Origin: JACCTH01 sp035250485
GTDB taxonomy: Bacteria; Actinomycetota; Acidimicrobiia; Spongiisociales; ZC4RG35
DNA: 10,147 nucleotides
Assembly (NCBI GenBank): GCA_035250485.1
Contig: DATFFB010000185.1
Location: forward strand, 1-10,147
Reading direction: 5' to 3'
Under the pieces are notes generated by a model. It was not told the origin of the DNA. It saw only the letters and a program-made list of their open reading frames with translations, and searched no databases. The position numbers were made by a program, and so were the translations under genes. Position 1 is the stretch's first letter; each line of letters opens with the position of its first letter. Of this stretch, positions 1 to 7,006 are shown piece by piece.

Positions 1-1893
1 CTGCGCGGCAACCCCGACCACCCGTATTCGCGGGGTGAGCTTTGCCCCAAGGTCAACAACTTTCTCGAACGCGTCTATCACTCGGAGCGGATCCTTCATC
101 CGCTGGTCCGAACCGGGCGAAAGGGAGAGGGCCAGTTTCGACAGGCGACCTGGGACGAGGCGCTCGGGGTCGTCGCCGATCGCGTGAAGTCGGTCGTCGC
201 CGAACACGGAGGAGAGGCGATCTATCCCTGGTGGGATGCCGGCACGCAGGGAGCCGTGCAGATGAGCTCTCTCGATCGTCGCTTTTTCGCCAACCTCGGC
301 GCTTCGCGTTTGACCGGATCGCTCTGCGGCGCCACCGCCAAGGCCGGGGTCGCCGCCACCTACGGGTCCGGTCTTGGCGCCGATCCGACCGATGTCCGCC
401 ACGCCCGATTCGTGATTTTGTGGGCCACCAACACAAGACTCACCAACCGGCATCTCTGGCCCTTCGTGGAAGAAGCTCGGCGCAACGGAGCGCAAGTGGT
501 GGTGGTCGATCCCATCCGGACGATTACCGCCGGTTCGGCCGATTGGCACATCCAGCCACTACCCGGCACCGATGTGGCGTTGATGCTGGCGATCGCTCAT
601 GTCCTCATCCGCGACGATCTCATCGACCACGACTACGTCAATTCATACGCCAATGGCTTCGATGAGCTGGCTGCCCATGTCGCCGCCTGGACGCCGGAGC
701 GAGCAGCGTCTACATGCGGCTTGGAGGTCGAGGAGATCGAGCGATTCGCCCACGCCTACGGGACGATCAAGCCGGCTTTCATCCGCACCTTGATCGGCGC
801 CGAGCACCACGAGCACGGAGCGATGTTCTACCGGACGCTGGCGACGCTTCCCGTTCTCACCGGCGCCTGGCGACAACGGGGCGGGGGTTTGTCGCGATCG
901 GTGGGCTCCTGGTTCGACACCCAGCTCGACGACACGGTTTTCACGGTCCCCACCCCAACTCGGGGACTTTCGATGAATCATCTCGGTCGCAATCTCAGTG
1001 ATCCCTCGATCGGAATTCATGCCTTGTTCATCTGGAACGGCAATCCGCTGGTGACCGTCCCCAATGCGGCGCTTATCAAAAAGGGTCTCGAACGCGAGGA
1101 CCTCTTTACGGTGGTCAGCGAGCAATTCCTCACCGATACCGCACGCTATGCCGATGTCGTTTTCCCGGCTACCACCGAGCTCGAGCAACTCGATGTGATC
1201 CCGTCCTGGGGACATCTCTATCTCGGTTGGAACGAGCCCGCGATCGCACCGCTCGGCGAAGCCGTTCCCAACACCGAACTCTGGAGGCGCCTGGCAAAGG
1301 CAATGGGTATGACGGATCCGGAGTTCGCTCTCGATGACGAGGCCCTCGTGTCAAAGGTGCTGGTCGACACCGACGTCGAACTTCTCCGCAAGCAGGGTTG
1401 GCTGCGCCTGGATCTTCCAGACGAGCTCATGCCTTATTCAGACGGAGGATTTGCCACGAGCGATCGCCGGGCCGATCTGTCGTCCGAGCCGATGCCGCAC
1501 TACCGGCCGCCCCACGAGGGACCCGGGGGCGAACTGGCCAAGACGTTCCCTCTCGTCCTGCTGACGCCCAAGAATCAGACCAAGTTTCTCAACAGCTCAT
1601 ATGGCGCGCACCACGCCGAGAAGGAACCTGGCCCGTTCTTCGAGATCGACCCCGAGGATGCCGCCAAGCGGGCCATCACCGACGGCGATGAAGTGCGGGT
1701 TTGGAACGATCGCGGGGAGCTGACACTTACGGCCAAGATCAGCAGCAGGCTCCGCCCCGGCGTCGGCGCCATTCCTTTTGGTTGGACGGTGGAGGCCGCT
1801 CATGCCAATGCGCTCACGAACGACGCTTTGACCGACTGGGGTGGCGGAGTGGCGTATTTCGACACCCTGGTTGAAGTAGCCAGAGCTGGGTAA
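1..1893 (+). CDS. Molybdopterin (bis-MGD) oxidoreductase, 5'-truncated by window edge
   Basis: The reading frame is open from base 1 to the TAA at 1891-1893, giving 630 residues, so the gene starts upstream of the window. It belongs to the DMSO reductase/formate dehydrogenase/Nap superfamily, whose members bind molybdenum through two pterin cofactors and usually an N-terminal [4Fe-4S] cluster. The window begins in the cluster domain: GELCPK (Cys at window residue 15) matches the last cluster cysteine followed by the conserved C-x-K lysine of Nap and formate dehydrogenases. Cys at residue 109 (GSLCGAT) sits where the protein Mo ligand is expected, so this is probably a Cys-ligated enzyme and not a selenoprotein. 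IWNGNPLVTVPN (near 1030-1065) and ADVVFPATTELEQ (near 1150-1190) are typical cofactor-domain motifs. The C-terminal molydopterin-binding domain starts near 1546 and contains NALTND. The substrate cannot be told from sequence alone, and no electron-transfer or membrane subunit follows. An ATG at 184 exists but would cut through the conserved domain and is not the start. Confidence 0.93.
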   Translation: MRGNPDHPYSRGELCPKVNNFLERVYHSERILHPLVRTGRKGEGQFRQATWDEALGVVADRVKSVVAEHGGEAIYPWWDAGTQGAVQMSSLDRRFFANLGASRLTGSLCGATAKAGVAATYGSGLGADPTDVRHARFVILWATNTRLTNRHLWPFVEEARRNGAQVVVVDPIRTITAGSADWHIQPLPGTDVALMLAIAHVLIRDDLIDHDYVNSYANGFDELAAHVAAWTPERAASTCGLEVEEIERFAHAYGTIKPAFIRTLIGAEHHEHGAMFYRTLATLPVLTGAWRQRGGGLSRSVGSWFDTQLDDTVFTVPTPTRGLSMNHLGRNLSDPSIGIHALFIWNGNPLVTVPNAALIKKGLEREDLFTVVSEQFLTDTARYADVVFPATTELEQLDVIPSWGHLYLGWNEPAIAPLGEAVPNTELWRRLAKAMGMTDPEFALDDEALVSKVLVDTDVELLRKQGWLRLDLPDELMPYSDGGFATSDRRADLSSEPMPHYRPPHEGPGGELAKTFPLVLLTPKNQTKFLNSSYGAHHAEKEPGPFFEIDPEDAAKRAITDGDEVRVWNDRGELTLTAKISSRLRPGVGAIPFGWTVEAAHANALTNDALTDWGGGVAYFDTLVEVARAG

Positions 1894-1913
1894 CAAACGC
1901 TCCTGGCAACCAA

Positions 1914-1918
1914 AGGAG
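1914..1918 (+). promoter_or_regulatory. Shine-Dalgarno site of the VOC gene
   Basis: AGGAG lies four bases before the ATG at 1923 and is the strongest ribosome-binding site in the window. It fixes the start of the VOC gene. An upstream CTCCT (1900-1904) is exactly complementary to it, which could form a small hairpin that hides the site. Confidence 0.7.
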
Positions 1919-1922
1919 TCAA

Positions 1923-2300
1923 ATGTTTGCCAAGACCACTGCATTTAGCGGGTTTGCAGTGCCCGATCTCAAAGCCGCCGAAAAGTTTTACGGGGAGACT
2001 CTGGGGCTCGACCTCACCCAAGGTGAGATGGGTGACCTGGTCCTCAATCTGGCGGGTGGGCGCGACACATTCATTTACGAGAAGCCCGACTTCGTCCCAG
2101 CTACTTACACGATCCTGAACTTCGTGGTGGATGATGTCGATCAAGCGGTCGACCAGCTCAGCAAGAAGGGTGTGAGGTTCGAGCGCTACGACGGATTCGA
2201 CCAGGACGAGAAGGGCATTGCCCGCGGAGACCAGGGTCCAGCCATCGCCTGGTTCAAGGACCCGGCCGGCAACATCCTCTCGGTCCTCGAGGAGCGCTAG
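1923..2300 (+). CDS. VOC-superfamily (glyoxalase/dioxygenase fold) protein
   Basis: A 125-residue single-domain protein of the vicinal oxygen chelate superfamily (glyoxalase I, bleomycin-resistance and extradiol dioxygenase fold). The two half-modules are visible: VPDLKAAEKFY (residues 13-23) followed by LGLDL, and FVVDDVDQAVDQL (67-79), ending with the hallmark FKDPAGNILSVLE (111-123). Glu123 sits where the family's last metal ligand usually is. The first strand (TTAFSGFAV) lacks the histidine that often supplies the first ligand, so a metal-dependent activity is uncertain. The start is fixed by AGGAG at 1914-1918. The gene lies 29 bases after the molybdoenzyme on the same strand, so cotranscription is likely, but a shared pathway is only a guess. 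Its TAG stop (2298-2300) overlaps the ppc stop on the other strand. The substrate is unknown. Confidence 0.88.
   Translation: MFAKTTAFSGFAVPDLKAAEKFYGETLGLDLTQGEMGDLVLNLAGGRDTFIYEKPDFVPATYTILNFVVDDVDQAVDQLSKKGVRFERYDGFDQDEKGIARGDQGPAIAWFKDPAGNILSVLEER
2297..2300. other. Interlocked convergent stop codons (CTAG)
   Basis: The tetranucleotide CTAG reads TAG on both strands. The plus-strand TAG (2298-2300) ends the VOC gene and the minus-strand TAG (2299 down to 2297) ends ppc. The two genes therefore overlap by four bases with no room for a separate intergenic terminator. Confidence 0.9.
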
Positions 2301-4999
2301 CCGGTATTGCGCATCCCGGCGGCGATGCCATTGACGGTTAGTAGCAGCGCTCGTTGCAGTTCAGGGTCCACGTCGTTGGCGCGGCGGCTGCGCTCTAGAA
2401 GTGATACCTGCAGGTAGTTGATCGGGTCGAGATAGATGTTGCGGACCTCGAGGGTCCGGGCGAGGAGTGGATTCGACCCGAGGATCTCGCGTCCGGTGAG
2501 CTTCTGGACCTGGGAGACCGTCAGCTCATATTCGGCCGTGATTCGGTCGAAGATCTGCCGATGTTCGGAAGCGACCAGTCGCTCGCAGTAGCGGCGGGCG
2601 ATCGAGAGGTCGGTCTTGGCCAGGGTCATCTCGACGTTGCCGAGGAACGCCTGTAGGTAGAGAAAACGCTCAGCCATGTCGGCGAATACATCCGAGTAGT
2701 GCGACTCCACGGCCCGGAGTCCGGACCCAACGCCATACCAGCCGGGGATGATCTGACGGGACTGAGTCCAACCGAAGACCCAGGGAATGGCCCGAAGATC
2801 ATCGAGGCCTCCACCTCCACCGGGGCGCCGAGAAGGTCGGGAGCCGATATTCATGGCCCCGAGCTCCTCGACCGGGGTGGAACTCAAGTAATAGGGGATG
2901 AGATGGGGATCGGAGACGAACTGGCGATAGGCGGCGTGAGCCGCCACCGAGAATGCCTCCATGGCCTCCATCCAGCGAGACAACACCTCGGGCGGCTGGC
3001 GAGAAGTGCGATGAAGAAGGGAGGCCTCGAGTACCGAGGAAAGCACGAGTTCCAAGTTGCGCGCCGCCAGCCGGGGGAGGCCATATTTGTCGGAGATGAC
3101 CTCGCCCTGTTCAGTGACCTTGATGGCTCCATCCACGGTTCCATAAGGCTGGGCCAGGACGGCGGTATGGGAAGGCCCGCCTCCGCGGCCGATGGTGCCA
3201 CCCCGACCATGGAAGAGTCGGAGATGGACGCCGTGTTTGGCGGCGGCGTCTTGGAGCAGTCGCTGTGACTTGTAGATCTCCCACTGCGAAGTGGTGATTC
3301 CGCCTTCCTTGTTCGAGTCCGAGTAGCCGAGCATCACTTCCTGGACCTCACCTCGGAGCGAGACCAACTTTCGGTAAGGGCCTATTGCCAGCAGGCGATC
3401 CAAAAGCTCGCCTGAGCGTCGCAATTCGTCGATCGTCTCAAACAGCGGTACGAAGCCGATCCGAGCAATGTCCTGTTCGAGGTCGACCAGTCCTGCTTCC
3501 CGCGCGAGAACCGTTGCAGCCAGCACGTCGTCGACTCCCTGGGTCATGCTGATGATGTAGGACTCGATGACCGGCCCAAACCGATCGAGGGCCTGGCGGA
3601 TGACCTCGAAGGTGGCCAGAGTTCGCGCCCGCTCACCGTCGAGCGTGCTGACCGGGGAGGACAGAGGCCGGCGACCGTTGAGCTCGGCGGCGAGCAACGT
3701 TTCCCGGTGGTCGCGGTCGGGGTCGTAGCCAACCCCTATCCGTTCATAAAGGGCGGACACGGTGTCGTGGAGCTGCTGGGCATGCTCGCGGACGTCGAGC
3801 GTGGCCAGGTGGAAGCCGAACGTGTCCACCCTCCGGCGGAGCCGGGCGAGGACCCCGCCGGCCAGCAATTCGCCCTCGTTGTCGTTGAGGGAGTCCGCCA
3901 TCAAATCCAGCTCGGCGGCAAGGTCCGCCGGTCCCTGATAGTCGATGCCTGGCTGCGATCTGCCCTCGGCGAGGATTCGCTGGCGGGTATTGATCAGCCG
4001 CTGGTGGATGTACGCGCATTTCAGGCGATAAGGCTCGTTGGCATTGAGCGTCCGAAACCGGCGCCAGACCGCCGGTAACTCCTCCCGATCAGCGTCGAGG
4101 GAAGCTTCGAGCTCCGACGAGATCCCTTTGATAGCAATGGAGACCGAGAGCTCCTCGGCCAGCTCTTCGGTTGCGCCGATGAGGACCCGGAGGCCATGAT
4201 CGTGCTGGAGTTCGAGTGTCTCCATGGTCACCTCCGGGGTGACCTCGGGGTTGCCGTCGCGATCGCCTCCCACCCAAGAGCCGAAGCGGATGGCGGTCTG
4301 GCGGGGTGCCCCTAGACGTCCAAGATGGATGGCCACCTCCTCTCCGAGATCGGCGAGGACCTGGGCAAAGAGGAGGTCGAGGTAAAAGATCGCCGACTTC
4401 ACCTCATCGGAGGGGCTAGGCCTCGTCGCCCGCAGCTCGTCGGTTTGCCAGATCTGATCGATGACCTCGGCCGTGCGGCGGTCGATTCGCTCCCGCTCCC
4501 GTTCGGTGGTGGTGGGCTCCATCCGCTCGGCGAGCAGGTCGGCAACATAGAAGAGCTTGCTCAGAATCGAGCGTCGAGCGGCCTCGGTGGGGTGGGCGGT
4601 GAAGACGGGCCTGACCTCGAGGCGCTCGAGGAGTGGGCTCGTCAAGTCCGGTTCGAGGTCGGCCGCCAGGATCCGGTCGACGGTGTCTGAGAGAATCGCT
4701 TCCCTACTTTCGGCCAGCTCGCCCACCCGGTGAGTTTGCTCGGCAACGTTCGCCAGATAGAAGTAGGCGGAGAAGGCGCGGACGGCCTCGATGGTGTTGG
4801 CCAGGTCGAGCCCCTCCAGCAGGCTCGTGAGGTCCTCGTCGGCAGCAGAATCGCCAGCCTGCCGGTGGGCTTTGGTGAGGCTTCGAATCTGCTCCACCAG
4901 ATCGAGCAGATCGGATCCATGCTGACGAGTTAGCGCTTGACCGAGCTGGGTGCCCAGACGACGAATGTCGGCGCGGAGAGCGTCGTCGCGGCTGGTCAT
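2297..4999 (-). CDS. ppc: Phosphoenolpyruvate carboxylase
   Basis: A 900-residue cytosolic enzyme that carboxylates phosphoenolpyruvate with bicarbonate to oxaloacetate and phosphate, refilling the TCA cycle. The length fits bacterial PEP carboxylases. Catalytic signatures are all present: FTAHPTEAARRSI with the first catalytic His at residue 136, GGDRDGNP (244-251), GYSDSNKEGG (558-567, with Lys564), FHGRGGTIGRGGGPS (596-610, with His597 and the glycine loop), and the conserved C-terminal end GMRNTG. Nothing is missing or broken. The ATG at 4999 is preceded by only a weak purine stretch, but a TACCGT box (5012 down to 5007) lies seven bases before it, which suggests a leaderless message. It is divergent from ffh across 62 bases and convergent with the VOC gene, with which it shares a CTAG carrying both stop codons. 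It appears to be transcribed alone. Confidence 0.98.
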   Translation of the reverse strand: MTSRDDALRADIRRLGTQLGQALTRQHGSDLLDLVEQIRSLTKAHRQAGDSAADEDLTSLLEGLDLANTIEAVRAFSAYFYLANVAEQTHRVGELAESREAILSDTVDRILAADLEPDLTSPLLERLEVRPVFTAHPTEAARRSILSKLFYVADLLAERMEPTTTERERERIDRRTAEVIDQIWQTDELRATRPSPSDEVKSAIFYLDLLFAQVLADLGEEVAIHLGRLGAPRQTAIRFGSWVGGDRDGNPEVTPEVTMETLELQHDHGLRVLIGATEELAEELSVSIAIKGISSELEASLDADREELPAVWRRFRTLNANEPYRLKCAYIHQRLINTRQRILAEGRSQPGIDYQGPADLAAELDLMADSLNDNEGELLAGGVLARLRRRVDTFGFHLATLDVREHAQQLHDTVSALYERIGVGYDPDRDHRETLLAAELNGRRPLSSPVSTLDGERARTLATFEVIRQALDRFGPVIESYIISMTQGVDDVLAATVLAREAGLVDLEQDIARIGFVPLFETIDELRRSGELLDRLLAIGPYRKLVSLRGEVQEVMLGYSDSNKEGGITTSQWEIYKSQRLLQDAAAKHGVHLRLFHGRGGTIGRGGGPSHTAVLAQPYGTVDGAIKVTEQGEVISDKYGLPRLAARNLELVLSSVLEASLLHRTSRQPPEVLSRWMEAMEAFSVAAHAAYRQFVSDPHLIPYYLSSTPVEELGAMNIGSRPSRRPGGGGGLDDLRAIPWVFGWTQSRQIIPGWYGVGSGLRAVESHYSDVFADMAERFLYLQAFLGNVEMTLAKTDLSIARRYCERLVASEHRQIFDRITAEYELTVSQVQKLTGREILGSNPLLARTLEVRNIYLDPINYLQVSLLERSRRANDVDPELQRALLLTVNGIAAGMRNTG

Positions 5000-5061
5000 G
5001 CCTCTAACGGTACCGGCCGTCTTCTGTGTGAAACGGGGCTTCCGTTACCCTCCCCGACCTG
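5000..5061. promoter_or_regulatory. Divergent ppc/ffh promoter region with leaderless-type -10 boxes
   Basis: These 62 bases separate the divergent starts of ppc and ffh, so both promoters should lie here or extend into the genes. On the minus strand TACCGT (5012 down to 5007) lies seven bases before the ppc ATG. On the plus strand TACCCT (5046-5051) lies ten bases before the ffh ATG. Both fit the TAnnnT form of actinobacterial -10 elements, with transcription starting at or within a few bases of the start codon. No good -35 hexamer is evident on either strand, and neither gene has a strong Shine-Dalgarno site. An inverted repeat, AACGG-N5-CCGTT, spans 5032-5046. The promoter assignment is pattern-based inference. 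Confidence 0.45.
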
Positions 5062-6435
5062 ATGTTCGAACAGGTCTCGAGCCGCTTTGAAGCCATTTTC
5101 GACCGGCTGCGCGGCCGCGGCCGCCTCGACGAGGCCAGCGTGGATGCGGCTTTGCGTGAGGTCCGCTTGGCTTTGCTCGAGGCCGACGTCAATGTCGGAG
5201 TTGTTCGCACCTTCCTCGAGCGGGTCCGGGAGAGAGCGGTTGGGGCAGAGGTCCATCAAAGCCTGACGCCAGCGCAGGCGGTGATCAAAATCGTCCATGA
5301 GGAACTGGTCGCCACCCTGGGCAGGGCCAATGTTCCTCTCAAATCGGTTTCGCCGCCCCTCGTCATCCTGATCGCCGGTCTCCAAGGCTCGGGAAAGACG
5401 ACCACGGCGGCCAAGTTGGCCAAGCATCTCAAAAGCAATGGCCGCCGCCCGATGCTGGTGGCGGCCGACCTGCAGAGACCGGCAGCGATCGAGCAGTTGC
5501 AGACCCTGGGGGAGCGAATCGAGGTTCCGGTGTACACCGAGCGCACCACCCGGCCCCCGCGTCTCGTCCGAGCCGCGCTGCGGGAAGCAAGCCGACTCTC
5601 CCTCGACACCGTCATCATCGACACGGCCGGGCGGTTACAGATTGACCGCGCGCTCATGGGCGAGTTGGAGGCCATCGACAAGGAGGCCAAGCCTCATGAG
5701 ACACTCCTGGTGGTGGACGCCCTCACCGGCCAGGAGGCGGTGAATGTCGCCCAGGGATTCAACGAGCGGGTATCGCTGACCGGCCTCATCCTCACCAAGC
5801 TCGACGGTGATGCCCGGGGAGGAGCGGCCATTTCGGTTCGCGAGGTCACAGGGGTGCCGATCAAGTTCGCCGGCGTCGGAGAGGGCATTGACGGCCTCGA
5901 GGCGTTTCATCCCGAACGGATGGCCTCCCGCATCCTGGGGATGGGAGACGTCCTCACACTGATCGAGAAGGCCGAGCAGACCTTCGATCAGGAGGAAGCC
6001 GAGAAAGCCGCCGCCAAGATGCAAAAGGGTGAGTTCACCCTCGAGGACTTCCTCGAGCAATTTGGCGCGCTGAGGCGGATGGGTCCACTCAAAGACGTGC
6101 TTGCTATGATTCCCGGCTCCGGTTCCCTGCTCAAACAGGTCAATATCGAAGATCGCGACTTGCAGAGGCTCGAGGGAATGATCCGCTCGATGACCCCGGC
6201 AGAGCGTCGGAACCCCAAGCTGATCAGCGGCAGCCGCAAACGCCGAATCGCGGCCGGATCGGGTCGAACCCCGACCGATGTCAATCAGCTCTTGAAGCAG
6301 TTCGGCGATGCGCAGCGGATGATGAAAATGATGTCGGGAGGTAAGGGGATGCCAAGCCTCGCAGGTATTTCGCCTGGGGCCCGGCGCCCTCCGACCAACA
6401 AGAAGGCCAAGAAGAAGAGCAAGGGCAGAAGGTGA
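5062..6435 (+). CDS. ffh: Signal recognition particle protein Ffh (SRP54)
   Basis: A 457-residue SRP GTPase that binds 4.5S/SRP RNA and signal sequences of nascent membrane proteins and docks with FtsY at the membrane. The N domain (about 1-95) contains the DAALREVRLALLEADVN signature. The G domain shows the P-loop GLQGSGKT (106-113), the insertion-box-adjacent motif DLQRPAA (136-142), DTAGR (187-191), TKLDGDARGG (245-254) and GVGEG (271-275). The methionine-rich M domain (about 310-435) carries the RNA-binding signature SRKRRIAAGSG (391-401) and RMMKMM (419-424). The tail is lysine-rich (KKAKKKSK), as is common. An in-frame TGA at 5029-5031 and the absence of other start codons make ATG 5062 the start. 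It heads a cluster with rpsP, khpA and rimM separated by 4, 1 and about 20 bases, and is probably read from the promoter in 5000-5061. Confidence 0.98.
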   Translation: MFEQVSSRFEAIFDRLRGRGRLDEASVDAALREVRLALLEADVNVGVVRTFLERVRERAVGAEVHQSLTPAQAVIKIVHEELVATLGRANVPLKSVSPPLVILIAGLQGSGKTTTAAKLAKHLKSNGRRPMLVAADLQRPAAIEQLQTLGERIEVPVYTERTTRPPRLVRAALREASRLSLDTVIIDTAGRLQIDRALMGELEAIDKEAKPHETLLVVDALTGQEAVNVAQGFNERVSLTGLILTKLDGDARGGAAISVREVTGVPIKFAGVGEGIDGLEAFHPERMASRILGMGDVLTLIEKAEQTFDQEEAEKAAAKMQKGEFTLEDFLEQFGALRRMGPLKDVLAMIPGSGSLLKQVNIEDRDLQRLEGMIRSMTPAERRNPKLISGSRKRRIAAGSGRTPTDVNQLLKQFGDAQRMMKMMSGGKGMPSLAGISPGARRPPTNKKAKKKSKGRR

Positions 6436-6439
6436 AACG

Positions 6440-6733
6440 ATGGCAGTAAAGATGCGGCTGATTCGGATCGGCAAGACCCGCCAGCCCGTCTACCGGGTAG
6501 TGGTGATGGATGGTCGCACGCCCCGTGACGGGCGTTATCTCGACCAGGTAGGTCGTTACGACCCCCGCCAGGAGCCTTCGCTGATCGAAATCGACAACGA
6601 CAAAGCAGTGGCGTGGATGCAAAAAGGTGCCCAACCCACCGACACGGTCAAAAAGCTCCTCGAGATCTCGGGAGCGATGTCGCGCTACAAGGTGGCGGCC
6701 GGCAAGATCCACACGGTGTCTGGAGGCGAGTGA
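6440..6733 (+). CDS. rpsP: 30S ribosomal protein S16
   Basis: A 97-residue S16, a primary-to-intermediate binder of 16S rRNA needed for assembly of the small subunit. The N terminus MAVKMRLIRIGK is diagnostic, followed by PVYRVVVMD and GRYLDQVGRYDP. LLEISGAMSRYKVAAG near the C terminus completes the fold. It lacks the long alanine/lysine-rich C-terminal extension found in many actinobacterial S16 proteins. The gene begins four bases after the ffh stop, with AAGG (6429-6432) inside the end of ffh as its ribosome-binding site, so it is probably cotranscribed and possibly translationally coupled. khpA follows one base after its stop. Confidence 0.98.
   Translation: MAVKMRLIRIGKTRQPVYRVVVMDGRTPRDGRYLDQVGRYDPRQEPSLIEIDNDKAVAWMQKGAQPTDTVKKLLEISGAMSRYKVAAGKIHTVSGGE
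6722..6726 (+). promoter_or_regulatory. Shine-Dalgarno site deciding the khpA GTG start
   Basis: GGAGG lies eight bases before the GTG at 6735, inside the last codons of rpsP. It supports this GTG as the start instead of the longer open frame that begins at 6627 within rpsP. Confidence 0.7.
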
Positions 6734-6734
6734 G

Positions 6735-6986
6735 GTGGCAAAGGGCGAAATCGTCAAGCGAGTGCTCGATTATGTGGTCGGTCAGATCGTCGACGATCCC
6801 AATGCAGTCGAGGTAACGATCATCGAACAGGGGCCTGAGGACGTGATTGCCGAGGTCCGAACCGGTCCGGGCGATATGGGGCGCGTCATCGGGCGGCGCG
6901 GGCGGACCGCCCGGTCGATCCGAACGGTCGCCCAGGCCGCCGCCGATGAGGAGGGCATCACGGCTTCCGTCGAGTTCGAGGACTGA
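6735..6986 (+). CDS. khpA: KH-domain RNA-binding protein KhpA
   Basis: An 83-residue protein starting at GTG with AKGEIVKRVLDYVVGQIVDD. It is a single type II KH domain with the GxxG RNA-binding loop at residues 53-56 (VIGRRGRTARSI), and a length normal for KhpA (YlqC). In Firmicutes such as pneumococcus, KhpA pairs with KhpB and affects cell division and RNA metabolism; its exact role in Actinobacteria is less clear. The start is one base after the rpsP stop and is supported by GGAGG at 6722-6726. The frame is open further upstream to 6627, but that part overlaps rpsP and does not resemble the family. Position between rpsP and rimM is the standard genomic context for this protein and strongly supports the call. 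Confidence 0.94.
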   Translation: MAKGEIVKRVLDYVVGQIVDDPNAVEVTIIEQGPEDVIAEVRTGPGDMGRVIGRRGRTARSIRTVAQAAADEEGITASVEFED

Positions 6987-7006
6987 TCGATCTGCTCGAA
7001 GACCCG

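Noticed and set aside
42..665. 207-codon open frame overlapping the molybdoenzyme
   Set aside because: The product is Arg-rich and low in complexity, in a shifted frame over clear conserved domains; it is a shadow.
184..1893. A complete 569-residue molybdoenzyme starting at ATG 184
   Set aside because: Conserved family sequence including the last [4Fe-4S] cysteine (bases 43-45) continues in frame upstream of that ATG, so the gene is cut by the window edge, not started there.
2311..2328. GCATC/GATGC hairpin just past the VOC stop as a terminator
   Set aside because: The stem is only 5 bp with an 8-base loop and no T-run, and it lies within the conserved C-terminal codons of ppc.
5108..5128. 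GGCCGC repeats near the start of ffh as a regulatory palindrome
   Set aside because: They encode part of the N domain in a GC-rich codon background, and similar runs occur elsewhere, such as near 8757, without pattern.
5635..6474. 279-codon open frame on the minus strand opposite ffh
   Set aside because: It is antisense to a strongly conserved gene, its protein has no recognisable domain, and long antisense frames are expected in GC-rich coding DNA.
6627..6734. Longer N terminus for khpA
   Set aside because: It lies inside rpsP in another frame, has no family similarity, and GTG 6735 has a well-spaced GGAGG.
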